DNA of 64,000 bases, from positions 4,266,501 to 4,330,500 of the forward strand of contig NZ_JAUSXL010000002.1 in NCBI RefSeq assembly GCF_030815975.1. Direction: 5' to 3'. The DNA comes from Variovorax paradoxus (GTDB lineage: Bacteria; Pseudomonadota; Gammaproteobacteria; Burkholderiales; Burkholderiaceae_C). Shown here piece after piece: positions 54,696-64,000 of this stretch. Position numbers and translations under genes: made by a program. Each line of letters opens with the position of its first letter. Within the stretch, counting starts at the first letter, position 1. A model generated the notes under the pieces. That model was not told the origin of the DNA, searched no databases, and was given only the letters and a program-made list of their open reading frames with translations.

Positions 54696-57566
54696 GTGAC
54701 CTCTACTTCTTCCAAGCCACACGACCTCCAGTCCCTCGACACGCTCACCGGCGGCGCCTTCACCGCGCCAACTTCGGGCGAGCGCGCCGCGCGCATCCGC
54801 GACTGGCTCGCGGGCAACCCCGCGCCCGAGCAGATGCAGGAAGTCTTCAAGGAGCTGAGCGGCCGCGACAAGGGCGCGGCGCGCCTGTTGCGCGAAAAGC
54901 TCGACGAACTCAAGCGCGCCAAGGGCCAGGAAGCCATCGCCGCCGAATGGGCGCAAAGGGCCGAGGCGCTGCTGGCCCAGTCCAAGCTCAACATCGCCGA
55001 TGCGCTCGCCTGGCAGCGCGATGCCGCCAAGGCCGGTGCGCCGCTCTCGCGCGAGCCGCTGGCTGGTTTCAAGGTGCAATTGGCCGAACGCGTCAAGGGC
55101 ATCGAAGACCTGCAGCACCGTGCCCAGGTACACCGCGAGGCCGCCGTGCTGCTGGCCCAGCGCTTCGAAGTGCTCTCGACCAAGGGCTGGCAGGACGCGC
55201 AGGCCGCCGAGGAATCGCTGCGCGCCGATGTGACCCACTGGCAGCAGCAGGCGGCCGACATCACGGCCGATGCCAACTGGAACAGCCTGGACGCCAGGTT
55301 TGCCCCGCAGCTCGAGTCGTCGAAGGCGCAGCTGCTGGTCGTCTCCGATGCATTCCATGCGGCGCTGGCCCAGGCGCAGGCCGCGGCCGCCGATCCTGCG
55401 GCTGCCTTGCCGCCGGTGCCGGTGTGGGCCGACGAACTGCGCGCCGCGCGCGGCGAGGTGATCGCACCCAAGGCGGCACCCGCCAAGCCCGCCGCACCCA
55501 AGGTCGATCCGGCCGTTCGCGCAGCGGCGCAGGACGCCGTGCAGGCCGCCCTGGCCAAGCTCGAACAGGAAACCGCCGAGGGCCACGGCAAGGCCAGCGC
55601 CGGCGCGGCCGCCGCGCTGCGCGCGGTGCTGAAGGAACACGGCAAGCTGGTCGAGGCACCGCTCGAAGCGCGCGTGCATGCGGCGCTGGTCGCGGCCGGC
55701 GAACTCGAAGGCTGGCAGCGCTGGAGTGCCGACAAGGTGCGCGAAGACCTCGTCGCCAAGGCCGAAGGCCTGCTCAAGCGTCCCGAAGGCCAAGCGCTCG
55801 GCGGCCGCAAGATGCAGGAAACGCTGCGCTCGCTGCGCGACCAGTGGAAGCAGGCCGACCAGGGCGGCGTGCCCAACCATGCGCTCTGGAAGCGCTTCGA
55901 CGAAGCCTGCAACGAAGCCCACAAGGTAGTGGAGGCCTGGCTCGAGAAGGTTCGCGCCGATGCGGCGGAGCATCGCGCCCACCGCGTGGCGCTGATCGAG
56001 GAGGTCAGGGCCTGGGCGGCCGAGCATGCCGGCGCCACCGACCTGAAGGCGCACAACCGCGCGTTGCACCAGTTTGCCGACCGCTGGCGCGATGCCGGCC
56101 ACGTGGGCGAGAAAGTCTTTGCCGAACTGCAGCCGCAATGGAACGAAGCCTTCGGTGCCGCGCGCGCGCCTTTCGAGGAAGCGCAAAAGGCCAGCATCGA
56201 ACGGCGCCAGGCCATGATCGCCGAGGCCGCCGAACTCGGTGCCCAGCCGATGCTGCGCATCGATGCCGTCAAGGCACTGCAGCAGCGCTGGCAGGCTGAA
56301 GCCCAGAGCGTGCCGCTCGACCGCCGCCACGAACAGAAGCTGTGGGACGCGTTCCGCGCACCCATCGACGAAGCCTTCAACCGCAAGACGGCCGAGCGCG
56401 AAAAGGTCTCGTCTGCCATGAGCGAACACGATCGCCATGTGCTCGAGGCTTCCAAGGCGCTGGACGCGGCCAACGCCGGCGGCGACGTGCAGAAGATCCG
56501 CGCCGCCATCGCGCGGCTCGAAGCGGCGCTGCGTGGCGAAGCGCCTCCGCCGGCACCTGCCGCTGCCAGGCCTGAGCCCGCGGCTTCCACCGATGGCCCC
56601 GCCGTGGGTGCCACCGAAGTGATTGCGCCCGGACAGGCTGCGGCCGAGTTCAGCGAAAGCGCCGAACAGGCGCCGGGCGCTGGCGATGCGGAAGCCCTGC
56701 CGGGCACGCCTGCCCCGGCACATGCTGCTGCCGGCCCCGATCTCGTTGCACCGGCCGACGGTGCCGACGCATCGGCGCGCTCCGACGGCGCGGCGCACGA
56801 AGCCGGCGAAGCGGCCGCGGCCGAAGAGGCCGAGGCGCCGCCCGCACCGCCGAAGCCCGCTCCCAAGCCCGTGGTTGCCGTGCGCGGCGACGATCGCCCC
56901 GGCAACAAGAAGGCCGAGGCCGTGCCTGCGGGCCGCGCGGGCGGCCGCTTCGGTGATCGGCGCGACGGTGCCCGTCCGGGGCCGGGCGGTCCTGGCCGCC
57001 CGGGCGATCGCGGAGCACCGCGTCCCGACGGCCGCGGCGACCGCGGTGCGCCGGCCGGACGCTTCGGCGACCGTCCGCCGCGCTTCGAGGACCGTGGTCC
57101 GCGTCTCGGCGACGCGGCTTTCCGTGCCCAGCGCGAAGCACTCGAGCGCGCCGACCTCGCGCTGCGCAAGCTCGCGGCCCAGGCCCATGGCGAAGCGCTG
57201 ACGCAGGTGCTTGGCGCATGGGAACAGCGCGACGCCTCGCGGCTGCCGAGCGTGCAGGAACTCGGACGCGCGGTCACGCCCGCGGTGCGCAGCGGCTGGT
57301 CCCAGGCCATTGGCTCGGCGCCCAAGGCCGCGCCCGATGAAGCCGCAGAAGCACTGCTGCGCCTCGAAATGGCCGCCGAAGTGCCGACGCCTGCGGAGCA
57401 GCTCGAAGCCCGCCGCGCGCTGCAGCTCAAGCTGCTGACCAAGCGCGGCGATCCGCCGCCGGTTCAGACCTGGGGCCAGGATGCCGGCAAGGTGCTGGCT
57501 GCGTCCCATGACGCCGCGAGTGCGCGCCGCCTGCAGAATGCGCTGAAGGCGCTGCTGCGCAAGTAA
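54696..57566 (+). CDS. DUF349-domain protein with Gly-Asp-Arg-rich linker
   Basis: A 956-residue, mostly helical, acidic-basic protein. Several DUF349 units are visible, for example LRDQWKQADQGG with LWKRFDEACNEAH, and FADRWRDAGHVGEKVF. Residues roughly 645-785 are an Ala/Pro/Glu-rich segment, then a stretch rich in GRFGDR and GPGRPGD, likely disordered and possibly RNA-binding. A helical C-terminal domain follows. The family has no firm function. The GTG at 54696 is chosen because the upstream frame runs through a terminator hairpin; the true start could be slightly different. Confidence 0.85.
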   Translation: MTSTSSKPHDLQSLDTLTGGAFTAPTSGERAARIRDWLAGNPAPEQMQEVFKELSGRDKGAARLLREKLDELKRAKGQEAIAAEWAQRAEALLAQSKLNIADALAWQRDAAKAGAPLSREPLAGFKVQLAERVKGIEDLQHRAQVHREAAVLLAQRFEVLSTKGWQDAQAAEESLRADVTHWQQQAADITADANWNSLDARFAPQLESSKAQLLVVSDAFHAALAQAQAAAADPAAALPPVPVWADELRAARGEVIAPKAAPAKPAAPKVDPAVRAAAQDAVQAALAKLEQETAEGHGKASAGAAAALRAVLKEHGKLVEAPLEARVHAALVAAGELEGWQRWSADKVREDLVAKAEGLLKRPEGQALGGRKMQETLRSLRDQWKQADQGGVPNHALWKRFDEACNEAHKVVEAWLEKVRADAAEHRAHRVALIEEVRAWAAEHAGATDLKAHNRALHQFADRWRDAGHVGEKVFAELQPQWNEAFGAARAPFEEAQKASIERRQAMIAEAAELGAQPMLRIDAVKALQQRWQAEAQSVPLDRRHEQKLWDAFRAPIDEAFNRKTAEREKVSSAMSEHDRHVLEASKALDAANAGGDVQKIRAAIARLEAALRGEAPPPAPAAARPEPAASTDGPAVGATEVIAPGQAAAEFSESAEQAPGAGDAEALPGTPAPAHAAAGPDLVAPADGADASARSDGAAHEAGEAAAAEEAEAPPAPPKPAPKPVVAVRGDDRPGNKKAEAVPAGRAGGRFGDRRDGARPGPGGPGRPGDRGAPRPDGRGDRGAPAGRFGDRPPRFEDRGPRLGDAAFRAQREALERADLALRKLAAQAHGEALTQVLGAWEQRDASRLPSVQELGRAVTPAVRSGWSQAIGSAPKAAPDEAAEALLRLEMAAEVPTPAEQLEARRALQLKLLTKRGDPPPVQTWGQDAGKVLAASHDAASARRLQNALKALLRK

Positions 57567-57591
57567 GCGGGCGTCGGTCCGCTCAAAAAGG

Positions 57592-57620
57592 AAAAGCGCC
57601 CGGTGGGGCGCTTTTCTTTT
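57592..57620. terminator. bidirectional terminator between the DUF349 gene and mtfA
   Basis: AAAAGCGCCC (57592-57601) and GGGCGCTTTT (57606-57615) form a ten-base stem with a GGTG loop; CTTTT follows on the plus strand, and the stem's own A run, after GGAAAAG, gives Ts on the minus strand. It serves both convergent genes. Confidence 0.9.
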
Positions 57621-57637
57621 GCTCGGCCGCGCGGCGA

Positions 57638-58429
57638 TCAGGGCTTGCCGCGGCCGAAGAATTCGTCGAAGAGCGCGAGCACCGAGGGAAAGTCCCGCGC
57701 GAAGGCCGCGCGGTTCACGAAGTAGGCCTCGCAGGCCACGGCGAAGAATTCGCTGATCGAGGTTGCGCCGTAGTCGTCGAGCCAGGGCGGCTCCGCGCCG
57801 AAGCGTTCGGCCAGGATGGTCTTCTCGCGAAAGTCTTCGTAGGCGGGCTGCAGCACGGCGAGCCAGGCGGCCCGGGCCTCGCGTGCGCTGCGCCTGCCCG
57901 CGAAGCCGGGCGGCAGCGGCGGGCAGCCGTCGGCATCGCCTGCGCGCATGTCGATCTTGTGGGCGAATTCATGGATCACCACGTTGTAGCCGCCCTCGCT
58001 CGTGATGCTGCTCGCGAGCACGTCCTGCCAGCTCAGCATCACCGGTCCGCGGTCCATCGCTTCGCCGGACACCACCTCGTCGTATTCGTGCACCACCTGT
58101 GCGTCGTCGACGATCTTCCGGCGCGCGACGACCTCCGACGGATGGACCACGATGCCGACGAAATCGTCGTACCAGTCCAGCCCGCCCTTCAGGTTCAACA
58201 CCGGCAGCACCGCCTGGGCCGCAATCGCGAGTGCAACCTCGTCGGTGATGACGAAGCCCTGGGTGCCATGGAATTCCTTGTCGCGCAGAAATTCAGCTGC
58301 CAGGGTGCGCAACCGCTGCTGCGCGGCGACGGACAGTGCGCCAAGGAAGGCATAGCGCTCGAGCGTGGCGCGCCAGGCGGCATCGGGAATCGGAGGCAGG
58401 GCGCGCAACCGGCGCAGCCACTTGAACAT
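57638..58429 (-). CDS. mtfA: MtfA-family zinc peptidase
   Basis: A 263-residue member of the MtfA (DUF980) family. The zinc-peptidase motif is His153-Glu154-x-x-His157 in NVVIHEFAHKID, and a downstream conserved block is SEFFAVACEAYF with the probable third-ligand Glu. In E. coli, MtfA is an aminopeptidase that binds the repressor Mlc and so affects glucose-PTS expression; whether that partner exists here is unknown. The gene is preceded by lpxH with eight bases between, probably one transcript. Confidence 0.92.
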   Translation of the reverse strand: MFKWLRRLRALPPIPDAAWRATLERYAFLGALSVAAQQRLRTLAAEFLRDKEFHGTQGFVITDEVALAIAAQAVLPVLNLKGGLDWYDDFVGIVVHPSEVVARRKIVDDAQVVHEYDEVVSGEAMDRGPVMLSWQDVLASSITSEGGYNVVIHEFAHKIDMRAGDADGCPPLPPGFAGRRSAREARAAWLAVLQPAYEDFREKTILAERFGAEPPWLDDYGATSISEFFAVACEAYFVNRAAFARDFPSVLALFDEFFGRGKP

Positions 58430-58437
58430 CGCTAGCG

Positions 58438-59208
58438 CTAGCGCAGGTCGACGCGCTGCGCGCCGGCGCTGGAAAGGCACAGCAGCTGCGCGCGCGGCGG
58501 ACGGGCCGCGGCGTCCCAGTCGCTGAGCACGATGCGCTGGAGCCCGTCGCCCAGGTCGTGATCGGCCGGGCGGTGCGTGTGGCCGTGCACAAGCGTGCGT
58601 GCGCGCGCCTGCTGCAGCCACTGGCGCGCGGCGCCGCCGTCCACATCGGCCCAGACGGCCGAGGGATTGCGCTTGCGGTCTTCGCTTTGCGCGCGCATGG
58701 AGCGCGCGAGCGCGCGGCGTTCGGCCAGCGGCCTGGCCAGGAAGGCGGCCTGCCATTCGGGCGTGCGCACCTGGGCTCGGAACTTGAGGTAGTCGGTGTC
58801 GTCCAGGCAAAGGATGTCGCCGTGGCTCAGCAGCCAGCGTTCGCCATGCAGCACCAGCACCGTGGGGTCGCCCAGCAGCGTGAAGCCGCATTGGGCGGCG
58901 AGCGCCGGGCCGACGAGGAAGTCGCGGTTGCCGTGCATGAAGTACACCGGCAGCCGCTCGGCCGCGCGGCGCAGCAGCTCGGCGCATTCGGCCTCGAAGC
59001 CGGGCAGGGCGGCTGCGTCGTCGCCCACCCACACTTCGAACAGGTCGCCGAGGATGATGAGCGCATCGGCCGGCGTGGTCTGAAGATAGCCGCGCCAGGC
59101 CTCGAAGGTGGCGGGCTCGTCGGCCTGCAGGTGCAGGTCGGAAATCAGATCGACGGTGCGCCACGCGGGCGGTGCGAGCAGTTCCTTGAAAGCCGGATGT
59201 GCCGCCAT
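58438..59208 (-). CDS. lpxH: UDP-2,3-diacylglucosamine diphosphatase
   Basis: A 256-residue calcineurin-like phosphoesterase of the lipid A pathway. Metal-site motifs are complete: DLISDLHLQ, GDLFEVWVGDD, HGNRDFL, SHGD and HGHTHRP. It hydrolyses UDP-2,3-diacylglucosamine to lipid X at the inner-membrane face. I use the ATG at 59208; an in-frame GTG at 59214 is an alternative start and would add two residues. It ends eight bases before mtfA at a CTAGCGCTAGC palindrome. Confidence 0.94.
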   Translation of the reverse strand: MAAHPAFKELLAPPAWRTVDLISDLHLQADEPATFEAWRGYLQTTPADALIILGDLFEVWVGDDAAALPGFEAECAELLRRAAERLPVYFMHGNRDFLVGPALAAQCGFTLLGDPTVLVLHGERWLLSHGDILCLDDTDYLKFRAQVRTPEWQAAFLARPLAERRALARSMRAQSEDRKRNPSAVWADVDGGAARQWLQQARARTLVHGHTHRPADHDLGDGLQRIVLSDWDAAARPPRAQLLCLSSAGAQRVDLR

Positions 59209-59259
59209 GTTCACTGGTGCACCCTTGGCGCTGCGCTCATGCCGCGTGGCATCCGTTCG

Positions 59260-59772
59260 TTATTCCGCGACGAGAACGGCCTTTTCGATCACCACGTCCT
59301 CGAGCGGCACGTCGTCGTGGAAGCCCTTGCGGCCCGTCTTCACGGCCTTGATCTTGTCCACCACGTCGGTGCCGCCGGTGACCTTGCCGAACACCGCGTA
59401 GCCCCAGCCCTGTGCCGAAGGGGCGGTGTGGTTCAGGAAGCCGTTGTCGGCAATGTTGATGAAAAACTGGGCGGTGGCCGAGTGCGGCGCACTGGTGCGG
59501 GCCATGGCCACGGTGTAGTTGTCGTTCTTGAGGCCGTTGTTGGCTTCGTTCTCGATTTCGGCGCCCGTGGGCTTTTGCTTCATGCCGGGCTCGAAGCCTC
59601 CGCCTTGCACCATGAAGCCCGGGATCACGCGGTGGAACACCGTGTTGTCGTAGTGACCGTTCTTCACATAGTTGACGAAGTTCTCGGCCGACTTCGGCGC
59701 CTTGGCGCTGTCAAGTTCGAGCGTGATCACGCCGTAGTTCTTGATGTGCAGTTCGACTTTGGGGTTGCTCAT
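59260..59772 (-). CDS. ppiB: cytoplasmic peptidyl-prolyl cis-trans isomerase (cyclophilin)
   Basis: A 170-residue cyclophilin without a signal peptide. Active-site residues are in [18 protein letters not shown] and [14 protein letters not shown]. It catalyses proline isomerisation in protein folding. It is the second of two tandem cyclophilin genes, 30 bases after the exported paralogue. The pair precedes lpxH and lies near cysS, as in many Burkholderiales. Confidence 0.95.
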   Translation of the reverse strand: MSNPKVELHIKNYGVITLELDSAKAPKSAENFVNYVKNGHYDNTVFHRVIPGFMVQGGGFEPGMKQKPTGAEIENEANNGLKNDNYTVAMARTSAPHSATAQFFINIADNGFLNHTAPSAQGWGYAVFGKVTGGTDVVDKIKAVKTGRKGFHDDVPLEDVVIEKAVLVAE

Positions 59773-59802
59773 GGGGGAGTCCTTCCTTCGGATGTTCGGA
59801 AA

Positions 59803-60402
59803 TTATTTCGCCAGTGTGGCGGACTTGATGACGATGGGTTCGAGCGGCACGTTCTGCATGCCGCCCTTGTTGCCGGTTTGCACGGCGCGGATCTTGTCGA
59901 CCACCTCGGTGCCGGCCACGACCCGGCCGAACACCGTGTAGCCGTAGCCGTCGGGATTGGGCGCGTTGAGCGAGTCGTTGTTCTTCACGTTGATGAAAAA
60001 CTGCGAGGTGGCCGAATTCGGATTGCCGGTGCGGGCCATTGCAATTGTGTACCTGTCGTTCTTCAGGCCGTTGCCGGCTTCGAGCGGGATGGCCGCGCGC
60101 GTGGGTTTTTGTTGCATGTCGGCCGTGAAGCCGCCGCCCTGGATCATGAAGCCGTCGATCACGCGGTGGAACACGGTGCCGTCGTAGTGCTTGTCCTTGA
60201 CGTACTGCAGGAAGTTCTCGACCGTCTGGGGCGCCTTGGCCTGGTCGAGCTCGAGCAGGATGTCGCCGGCCGAGGTGGCGAGCCTCACGCGCGGACCGGG
60301 CTGCTGCGCATGAACGGCGCCGGCAAGGGCCAGCGAGGCAGCCAGCATGAGCGCGCTGCGGCGGCTGAAACGGGTGGACAGGGAAAGGGCTTGGATCGTC
60401 AA
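59803..60402 (-). CDS. ppiA: periplasmic peptidyl-prolyl cis-trans isomerase (cyclophilin)
   Basis: A cyclophilin of about 199 residues with an export signal (RFSRRSALMLAASLALAGAVHA). The active-site blocks are GTVFHRVIDGFMIQGGGF and TGNPNSATSQFFIN. I propose a TTG start at 60402: a GGAG site lies six bases before it and the signal peptide is complete. An ATG at 60348 would remove the basic part of the signal, and the ATG at 60450 gives an overlong leader. It is paralogous to the next gene (ppiB). Confidence 0.88.
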   Translation of the reverse strand: MTIQALSLSTRFSRRSALMLAASLALAGAVHAQQPGPRVRLATSAGDILLELDQAKAPQTVENFLQYVKDKHYDGTVFHRVIDGFMIQGGGFTADMQQKPTRAAIPLEAGNGLKNDRYTIAMARTGNPNSATSQFFINVKNNDSLNAPNPDGYGYTVFGRVVAGTEVVDKIRAVQTGNKGGMQNVPLEPIVIKSATLAK

Positions 60403-60483
60403 GGAAGGCTCCGTGTTCGAATGATGTGGGGCGCGGGCCGGGCAATGCAAGCTGCCGCGGCCGACGCGTTGCCGGCGGCTGCG

Positions 60484-61074
60484 TTACTTGCTGACGCGGC
60501 CGACCGGCTTGCGAACTTCCGGCGGTGGCGCCGGCAATGCCGCGGCATCGGCTTCGGACTTGGGCGAGAAGATCTGGCGGATCAGCGAGAGCTTGGGCGC
60601 CACGCTGGCGGTGGTGCTGGCGAATTGCTGCGCCCGCACATATTCCTGGGCTGCCAGGCGGGCGTACACATCGCCGAGGTTCTCGTGCGCGGTGGCGTAG
60701 TTGGGGTTGAGCTTGAGCGCCTGTTCCAGCGCGGCGCGCGCCTGGTCGAACTTGCTCTGCGATGCGTAGAGCGCAGCCAGGTTGTTGTAGGGCTCGGGCA
60801 GCTCGGGAAAGTCTTGCGTCATTTGCGTGAACGCGGCAATGGCCTCGTTCTGCTTCTTCTGCTCGGTGAGGATCACGCCGCGCAGAAAGCGCATCTGCGG
60901 ATCGCGCGGCTTGCCGGCAATGTAGGCATCGGCCTTGGCGAGCGCCTCGTTCGACTTGCCCTGGCGCAGCAGCTGATTGACGTCGTCGTAGTCGTTGGCG
61001 TAGGCAGCGGAACCCCACAGGCTGAACAGCAGTGCAAAGGCGATGGAGAGTTTGGAGAACGCAACGTGCTTCAT
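60484..61074 (-). CDS. exported tetratricopeptide-repeat protein
   Basis: A 196-residue protein with a signal peptide ending near AAYA (residue 25) and at least three TPR units: NDYDDVNQLLRQGKSNEALA, PRDPQMRFLRGVILTEQ, then PYNNLAALYASQSKFDQARA and NYATAHENLGDVYARL. TPR proteins act as scaffolds; no partner is evident. It is divergent from cysS. An upstream in-frame ATG at 61128 would spoil the signal. Confidence 0.88.
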   Translation of the reverse strand: MKHVAFSKLSIAFALLFSLWGSAAYANDYDDVNQLLRQGKSNEALAKADAYIAGKPRDPQMRFLRGVILTEQKKQNEAIAAFTQMTQDFPELPEPYNNLAALYASQSKFDQARAALEQALKLNPNYATAHENLGDVYARLAAQEYVRAQQFASTTASVAPKLSLIRQIFSPKSEADAAALPAPPPEVRKPVGRVSK

Positions 61075-61265
61075 GAAGCCTCGGCAGGGTTGGGAAATGC
61101 GGGCTTCGAAAACACCCGGAATGCACACGGCAGCAGCCGTTTATACTGCGATGATTGTAGCCGAGGGGCCATGTCCAACCCCTCGTGGCCACTGTCCCGT
61201 CACCCCTGAAATACACAGTCGTTCGCCCGTACCGCACGAGCGCGAAGCGACGCTTTCCGAGCCTC

Positions 61266-62642
61266 ATGAGTCTGCGCATCTACAACACGCTTTCGCGTGA
61301 ACTGGAGGAGTTCTCCCCATTGCAACCGGGCCGGGTGCGCATGTACGTGTGCGGCATGACGGTCTATGACCTCTGCCATCTGGGCCATGCCCGCTCGATG
61401 ATCGCCTTCGACCTGGTGCAGCGCTGGCTCAAGGCCGGCGGCCATGCCGTCACCTACGTGCGCAACATCACCGACATCGATGACAAGATCATTCGTCGCG
61501 CTGTCGAGAACGGCGAGACCATCCGCTCGCTCACCGATCGCATGATCGACGCGCTGCATGAAGACGCCGATGCGCTCGGCATCGAGCGGCCTACCCACGA
61601 ACCCCGCGCCACCGATTACATTCCGCAGATGCTGTCGATGATCGGCACGCTCGAGAAGAAGGGCCTGGCCTACCGCTCGGACAACGGCGACGTGAACTAC
61701 GCGATTCGCAAGTTTCCCGGCTACGGCAAGCTCAGCGGCAAGTCCATCGACGAGCTGCATGCGGGCGAGCGCGTGGCCGTGCTCGACGGCAAGGACGATC
61801 CGCTCGACCCGGTGCTCTGGAAGAGCGCGAAGGCGAGCGAACCCGACGAAGTGAAGTGGGCCAGCGAGTTCGGCCCCGGCCGCCCCGGCTGGCACATCGA
61901 GTGCTCGGCCATGGCCTGCGAGCTGCTCGGCGAAACGCTCGACATCCATGGCGGCGGCGAAGACCTGCAGTTCCCGCACCACGAGAACGAAATTGCGCAG
62001 AGCGAAGGCGCGACCGGCAAGCCGCTGGCCAACTACTGGATGCACAACGGCTTCATCGTGACCGACAACGAGAAGATGTCCAAGAGCCTGGGCAACTTCT
62101 TCCTGATCCGCGACGTGCTCAAGAAGTACGACGCCGAAACCATCCGCTTCTTCGTCGTGCGGGCGCATTATCGACGCCCGCTCAACTACAGCGACGTGCA
62201 CCTCGACGACGCCCGCGCTTCGCTCAAGCGGCTCTACACGGCGCTCGACCTGGTCGCGCCGCAGGCAGTGGCCATCGACTGGAACGATCCATATGCAGCG
62301 CGCTTCAAAGCCGCAATGGACGAGGACTTTGCAACGCCCGAAGCCGTTGCAGTGCTGTTCGACCTGGCGGGTGAAGTGAACCGCACGCAGTCGCCCGCGC
62401 AGGCCGGGCTGCTGAAGGCGCTCGGCGGCTGCTTGAACATCCTGCAGGACGATCCGACGCGCTTCTTGCGCGCCGGCACCACGCTCGACGAAGCCACCAT
62501 CCAGGCGCAGATCGATGCGCGCGCCGCCGCCAAGGCCGCGAAGAATTTCGCCGAAGCCGACCGCATCCGCAACGACCTGCTGGCGCAGGGCATCGTGCTC
62601 AAGGATTCGCCCACCGGCACAACCTGGGCCGCAGCGCAGTGA
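61266..62642 (+). CDS. cysS: cysteinyl-tRNA synthetase
   Basis: A 458-residue class I aminoacyl-tRNA synthetase. Motifs are Cys29 with HLGH at residues 38-41 (CHLGHARSM), the KMSKS sequence at residues 270-274 (EKMSKSLGN), and zinc ligands in WHIECSAMA and [14 protein letters not shown]. It charges tRNA-Cys. The ATG at 61266 opens the family start MSLRIYNTL. The stop overlaps the GTG of the glycosylase gene, so the two are coupled. Confidence 0.97.
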   Translation: MSLRIYNTLSRELEEFSPLQPGRVRMYVCGMTVYDLCHLGHARSMIAFDLVQRWLKAGGHAVTYVRNITDIDDKIIRRAVENGETIRSLTDRMIDALHEDADALGIERPTHEPRATDYIPQMLSMIGTLEKKGLAYRSDNGDVNYAIRKFPGYGKLSGKSIDELHAGERVAVLDGKDDPLDPVLWKSAKASEPDEVKWASEFGPGRPGWHIECSAMACELLGETLDIHGGGEDLQFPHHENEIAQSEGATGKPLANYWMHNGFIVTDNEKMSKSLGNFFLIRDVLKKYDAETIRFFVVRAHYRRPLNYSDVHLDDARASLKRLYTALDLVAPQAVAIDWNDPYAARFKAAMDEDFATPEAVAVLFDLAGEVNRTQSPAQAGLLKALGGCLNILQDDPTRFLRAGTTLDEATIQAQIDARAAAKAAKNFAEADRIRNDLLAQGIVLKDSPTGTTWAAAQ

Positions 62643-63313
62643 ACGGAACCACCAATCCCATGCCTGCTTCTTCGAAAAATCCGGCGGTTCAGATCTTCAC
62701 GCCCGATTATTGGGAAGAGGCCTGCAAGCATCTGGCCAAGAAAGACCGCGTGATGAAGCGGCTGATTCCGAAGTTCGGCGATGCCTGCCTGGAGTCGCGC
62801 GGCGATGCGTTCACTACGCTCGCACGCAGCATCGTGGGCCAGCAGATCTCGGTGAAGGCCGCGCAAACCGTGTGGGACAAGTTCGCGCTGCTGCCGCGCA
62901 AGCTGACGCCGGCCAACGTGCTCAAGCTCAAGGTCGACGACATGCGCGGGGCAGGGCTGTCGGCGCGCAAGGTCGAATACCTGGTCGACCTGGCCATTCA
63001 TTTCGATTCGGGCGCCGTGCACGTCGATTCATGGAAAGACATGTCGGACGAGCTCATCATCGAGGAGCTCGTGGCCATTCGCGGCATCGGCCGCTGGACG
63101 GCCGAGATGTTCCTCATCTTCCACCTGATGCGCCCCAACGTGCTGCCCGTGGACGACCTGGGCCTGCTCAACGGCATCAGCGTCAATTATTTTTCGGGCG
63201 ATCCGGTGAGCCGCAGCGATGCCCGCGACGTTGCCGTGGCCTGGGCGCCGTATTGCAGCGTGGCAACTTGGTATATTTGGCGATCGCTCGACCCGGTACC
63301 GGTCGCATACTGA
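62639..63313 (+). CDS. DNA-3-methyladenine glycosylase, AlkA/HhH-GPD type
   Basis: A 224-residue base-excision-repair glycosylase of the helix-hairpin-helix GPD superfamily. The hairpin is [14 protein letters not shown] and the catalytic Asp is in [24 protein letters not shown] is a family signature. It removes alkylated purines. The GTG at 62639 overlaps the cysS stop; an ATG at 62660 is the alternative start. It lies 16 bases before accA, and the cysS-glycosylase-accA order is common in Burkholderiales. Confidence 0.92.
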   Translation: MNGTTNPMPASSKNPAVQIFTPDYWEEACKHLAKKDRVMKRLIPKFGDACLESRGDAFTTLARSIVGQQISVKAAQTVWDKFALLPRKLTPANVLKLKVDDMRGAGLSARKVEYLVDLAIHFDSGAVHVDSWKDMSDELIIEELVAIRGIGRWTAEMFLIFHLMRPNVLPVDDLGLLNGISVNYFSGDPVSRSDARDVAVAWAPYCSVATWYIWRSLDPVPVAY

Positions 63314-63329
63314 ACAACAGGAGAAGACG

Positions 63330-64000
63330 TTGGCGAAACGAACCTTCCTCGACTTCGAGCAGCCCATTGCTGAACTCGAAACAAAGATCGAAGAACTGCG
63401 CTATGTACAGACCGAATCGGCGGTCGACATCTCGGAGGAAATCGACCAGCTCGGCAAGAAAAGCCAGCAGCTCACCAAAGACATCTACAGCGACCTGACG
63501 CCCTGGCAGATCACCAAGATCGCGCGGCATCCGGAGCGCCCCTACACGCTCGACTACGTCAACGAAATCTTCACCGACTTCGTCGAACTGCATGGCGACC
63601 GGCACTTTTCCGACGACCTCTCCATCGTGGGCGGCCTGGCGCGCTTCAACGGCACGCCGTGCATGGTGCTCGGCCACCAGAAGGGGCGCGACACCAAGGA
63701 GCGCACCGCGCGCAACTTCGGCATGAGCAAGCCCGAGGGCTACCGCAAGGCGCTGCGCCTCATGAAGACGGCCGAGAAGTTCAAGCTGCCGGTCTTCACC
63801 TTCGTGGATACGCCCGGCGCCTATCCGGGCATCGACGCCGAGGAGCGCTGCCAGTCCGAAGCCATCGGCCGCAACATCTACGAAATGGCGCAGCTCGAGG
63901 TGCCGATCATCGTCACCATCATCGGCGAAGGCGGCTCCGGCGGCGCGCTGGCCATTTCGGTGGGCGACCAGCTCGTGATGCTGCAGTATTCGATCTACTC
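63330..64000 (+). CDS. accA: acetyl-CoA carboxylase carboxyltransferase subunit alpha (3' end outside window)
   Basis: The N-terminal 223 residues of AccA. The start TTG at 63330 follows an AGGAG ribosome site by about seven bases, and translation gives the family start [16 protein letters not shown]. Conserved parts include [20 protein letters not shown], the oxyanion-hole segment [20 protein letters not shown] and [11 protein letters not shown]. With AccD it transfers carboxyl from biotin to acetyl-CoA for fatty acid synthesis. The frame stays open to the window end. Confidence 0.95.
   Translation, partial: MAKRTFLDFEQPIAELETKIEELRYVQTESAVDISEEIDQLGKKSQQLTKDIYSDLTPWQITKIARHPERPYTLDYVNEIFTDFVELHGDRHFSDDLSIVGGLARFNGTPCMVLGHQKGRDTKERTARNFGMSKPEGYRKALRLMKTAEKFKLPVFTFVDTPGAYPGIDAEERCQSEAIGRNIYEMAQLEVPIIVTIIGEGGSGGALAISVGDQLVMLQYSIY

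Overview
The window is GC-rich, densely coded chromosomal DNA from a Gram-negative betaproteobacterium of the order Burkholderiales. Gene content and order suggest Comamonadaceae, most likely Variovorax: a full urt set with formamidase, a RibB fused to a degenerate RibA-like domain, a DUF748/DUF349 pair, split minor-pilin genes and family-typical intergenic hairpin repeats. The genus is an inference. I saw no phage, insertion sequence, CRISPR array, rRNA or tRNA. The window cuts an AraC-type regulator at its left end and accA at its right end.

Positions 1-15000 hold a transporter with its regulator, a stand-alone histidine kinase, a low-complexity secreted protein, and a nitrogen-source module. 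In that module a hybrid histidine kinase, whose N-terminal half is an NCS1-type permease, and a LuxR-type response regulator are transcribed away from urtABCDE-fmdA-fmdB (ABC importer for urea or short amides, formamidase, zinc-ribbon protein). Two unusual palindromic elements lie inside this operon.

Positions 15000-30300 are a mixed accessory region: a GH3 beta-glucosidase; a class II aldolase and HD-domain pair divergent from a Crp/Fnr regulator, with a perfect operator-like palindrome between them; an orphan ABC binding protein; trmB-gluQ and an FAD oxidoreductase; a Phd/ParE-type toxin-antitoxin module; and a LysR-flanked pirin-DoxX-flavoprotein-pirin cluster. A second copy of the element found between urtD and urtE follows that cluster.

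Positions 30300-41800 are housekeeping: trhO and dnaE back to back, then on the minus strand an aminotransferase, ybgC-tolQRA, and ribD-ribE-ribBX-ribH-nusB. Positions 41900-47320 are a tightly overlapped minor-pilin operon (fimT-pilV-pilW-pilX-pilY1-pilE) behind an AT-rich gap. The rest holds nrdR, glyA, a lytic transglycosylase, a large AsmA-like DUF748 protein with a (CAG)12 tract, a DUF349 protein, mtfA-lpxH, two cyclophilins, a TPR protein, cysS, an AlkA-type glycosylase and accA.

The two observations most worth following are (1) a dispersed element of about 260 bp, present twice in opposite orientation. It is built of two inverted hairpin units whose basal stems differ between copies but keep complementarity. 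(2) The permease-Cys cluster-kinase fusion next to the urea/amide operon.
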